Shown here one piece after another: positions 4,598 through 5,893 of a stretch of 5,893 nucleotides of DNA. The translations under genes were made by a program, and so were the position numbers. Source of the stretch: Acidimicrobiaceae bacterium (GTDB lineage Bacteria; Actinomycetota; Acidimicrobiia; Acidimicrobiales; UBA10347); NCBI GenBank assembly GCA_003485885.1, contig DNHM01000047.1, positions 1 to 5,893 of the forward strand, given 5' to 3'. The notes under the pieces were generated by a model. That model did no database searches and was not told where the DNA came from. It saw only the letters and a program-made list of their open reading frames with translations. Every line of letters starts with the position of its first letter. Positions within the stretch are counted from its first letter, which is position 1.

Positions 4598-5886
4598 CAA
4601 CGCTCACGCCACAGGTGCGCGATCGCTCGGTCGTCCAACATCCGAAACTGAGCATCCGCGACCTCTTCGAAGAAATGATCAGCGGCCTGCTTGGGCGCCC
4701 GGGTCGTCTCGCTCTCACCGCGCTTGGCACGGTCCTTGGTATCACGGCATTGGTGTCGACACTGGGGCTTGCAAAGACGGCAGGCAATCAAATCGTGAGC
4801 CGCTTCGACGAACTGACTGAGACTCGTATTGTTGTGTCGCCAGCCGAGAACGGCTTCGGCGGCAGTGACGCCACGAGTTCGATCCCGTGGAATGCCGAGG
4901 TCCGTCTTGTTCGACTCAATGGCGTCGAAGCAGCGGGAACCAAAAGTGACGTTGACGTCTCGGGTGCGTTGTCTCGGTCTGTTCCGGTTGTCGATCCGTT
5001 GGGTATCAACGAACATCAGATCAACGTGGTAGCGACGTCAGGTGGGCTGCTCGACGCCGTGCGTGGATCGATCCGTACCGGTCGGTATTTCGACAACGGG
5101 CATAGCGATCGGGCCGACCCTGTCGTGGTACTCGGACCTGCCGCCGCACAGCGACTGAACATCTTCCGCCTCGATACGCAACCTGCGATCTTCATCGGCG
5201 AACAGAGTTTCACGGTGCTCGGGATCATCGACGATGTTTCCCGAGAACCTGACCTGCTCAACGCCATCGTGATGCCCGACGGCACGGCCCGCGAGTTCTT
5301 CGGGCTTAGTGCGCCGGCCGAGGTTCACATCGATGCTGCGGTTGGAGCCACGACCGTGCTCGCCAATGACCGTATGACGGTCACCGCAAGCGGTACGGAT
5401 GCCAACATGGTGCAGATTGCACTGACCCCGGATGATCCCGAGTCGTTGCGGACACAGGCTTCACAGGGCTACACCGCTGTTCGTCAGGATGTCGAAGGTG
5501 ATGTCAACGCACTGTTCGTGGTCCTCGGTGCAGTGTCTCTGCTGGTTGGCGGCCTCGGTATTGCCAATGTCACGCTGGTGTCGGTCCTTGAGCGGACTCC
5601 GGAGATCGGCCTGCGCCGTGCGCTTGGAGCGGCGCGCCGCCATATCGCGGCGCAGTTTCTGCTCGAGTCGACGGTGACGGGCCTTCTTGGCGGGATCATC
5701 GGCGCCTCGGTAGGGGTGCTCACGATCGTGGCTGTATCTGCGGTCCGCGACTGGACCCCTGTGCTCGAGGGATATTTGCCGTTCGCAGCGGTTGGACTCG
5801 GTGCCGTCATCGGGCTGATCGCCGGTACCTATCCTGCACTGCGGGCGGCACGAACTGAACCGATCACGGCGCTACGCAGCTCCTGA
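4594..5886 (+). CDS. MacB/FtsX-type ABC transporter permease
   Basis: This is a 430-residue membrane protein with the layout of the MacB superfamily: an amphipathic N-terminal helix (about 20-35), TM1 (38-62), a large extracytoplasmic MacB_PCD domain (about 63-304), then TM2 (305-330), TM3 (357-383) and TM4 (394-415). TM1 contains RLALTALGTVLGITALVSTL, close to the family pattern. The cytoplasmic loop after TM2, LERTPEIGLRRALGAARRHI (333-351), is the coupling helix that meets the ATPase, and the C-terminus EPITALRSS is typical of FtsX-domain permeases. The start overlaps the ATPase stop as ATGA, indicating translational coupling and a fixed subunit ratio. Two copies should pair with two ATPases and an adaptor ring. 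The gene is complete, ending 7 nt before the window edge. No substrate can be assigned from the sequence. Confidence 0.95.
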   Translation: MTTLTPQVRDRSVVQHPKLSIRDLFEEMISGLLGRPGRLALTALGTVLGITALVSTLGLAKTAGNQIVSRFDELTETRIVVSPAENGFGGSDATSSIPWNAEVRLVRLNGVEAAGTKSDVDVSGALSRSVPVVDPLGINEHQINVVATSGGLLDAVRGSIRTGRYFDNGHSDRADPVVVLGPAAAQRLNIFRLDTQPAIFIGEQSFTVLGIIDDVSREPDLLNAIVMPDGTAREFFGLSAPAEVHIDAAVGATTVLANDRMTVTASGTDANMVQIALTPDDPESLRTQASQGYTAVRQDVEGDVNALFVVLGAVSLLVGGLGIANVTLVSVLERTPEIGLRRALGAARRHIAAQFLLESTVTGLLGGIIGASVGVLTIVAVSAVRDWTPVLEGYLPFAAVGLGAVIGLIAGTYPALRAARTEPITALRSS

Positions 5887-5893
5887 TCCTCAG

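Noticed and set aside
4558..5016. Minus-strand 152-codon frame across the ATPase-permease junction
   Set aside because: It overlaps two well-supported genes, and its translation shows no recognisable motif.

Overview
The window reads as moderately GC-rich chromosomal DNA from a high-GC Gram-positive bacterium. The evidence is actinobacterial-style leaderless promoters (a TANNNT hexamer 6-7 nt before the start codon), a Cys-patterned lipoprotein of an actinobacterial type, and a MacA-like adaptor with a peptidoglycan-binding domain. The abundance of GATC/TCGA-type words and the protein style would fit Acidimicrobiia, but this placement is an inference and no rRNA or other marker is present.

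Layout. At the left edge (1-38, minus strand) only the first 12 codons of a probable divergent gene are visible. It faces a complete metallo-beta-lactamase-fold hydrolase (86-988, plus). Between them (39-85) lies a compact divergent promoter region in which both -10 hexamers are TAGCGT and sit in the arms of a perfect 8-bp inverted repeat. After a 74-nt gap comes a secreted lipoprotein of unknown function (1063-2013), also apparently leaderless, with two copies of a Cys-Met...Gly-aromatic module. A 212-nt intergenic region (2014-2225) holds several inverted repeats, a candidate sigma70-type promoter and a strong Shine-Dalgarno sequence.

This leads into a tight three-gene operon: a membrane-fusion (MacA/HlyD-like) adaptor with a peptidoglycan-binding domain and a long coiled coil (2226-3878), an ABC ATPase of the MacB/LolD type (3881-4597, 2 nt downstream), and a four-helix MacB/FtsX-type permease (4594-5886, overlapping by ATGA). 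The three should assemble into one envelope-spanning complex. The ATPase dimer drives conformational change (mechanotransmission) in a permease dimer, and the adaptor sits outside the membrane, probably attached to the cell wall. The substrate is not evident. Whether the lipoprotein and the hydrolase take part in the same process cannot be told from sequence; each appears to have its own promoter.

No rRNA, tRNA, CRISPR array, transposase or integrase signal was found. The most interesting points are the symmetric divergent leaderless promoter, the duplicated-Cys lipoprotein, the dyad that overlaps the -35 of the transporter operon, and the wall-binding adaptor architecture. The transporter itself belongs to a recognisable family, so I do not claim a wholly new system.
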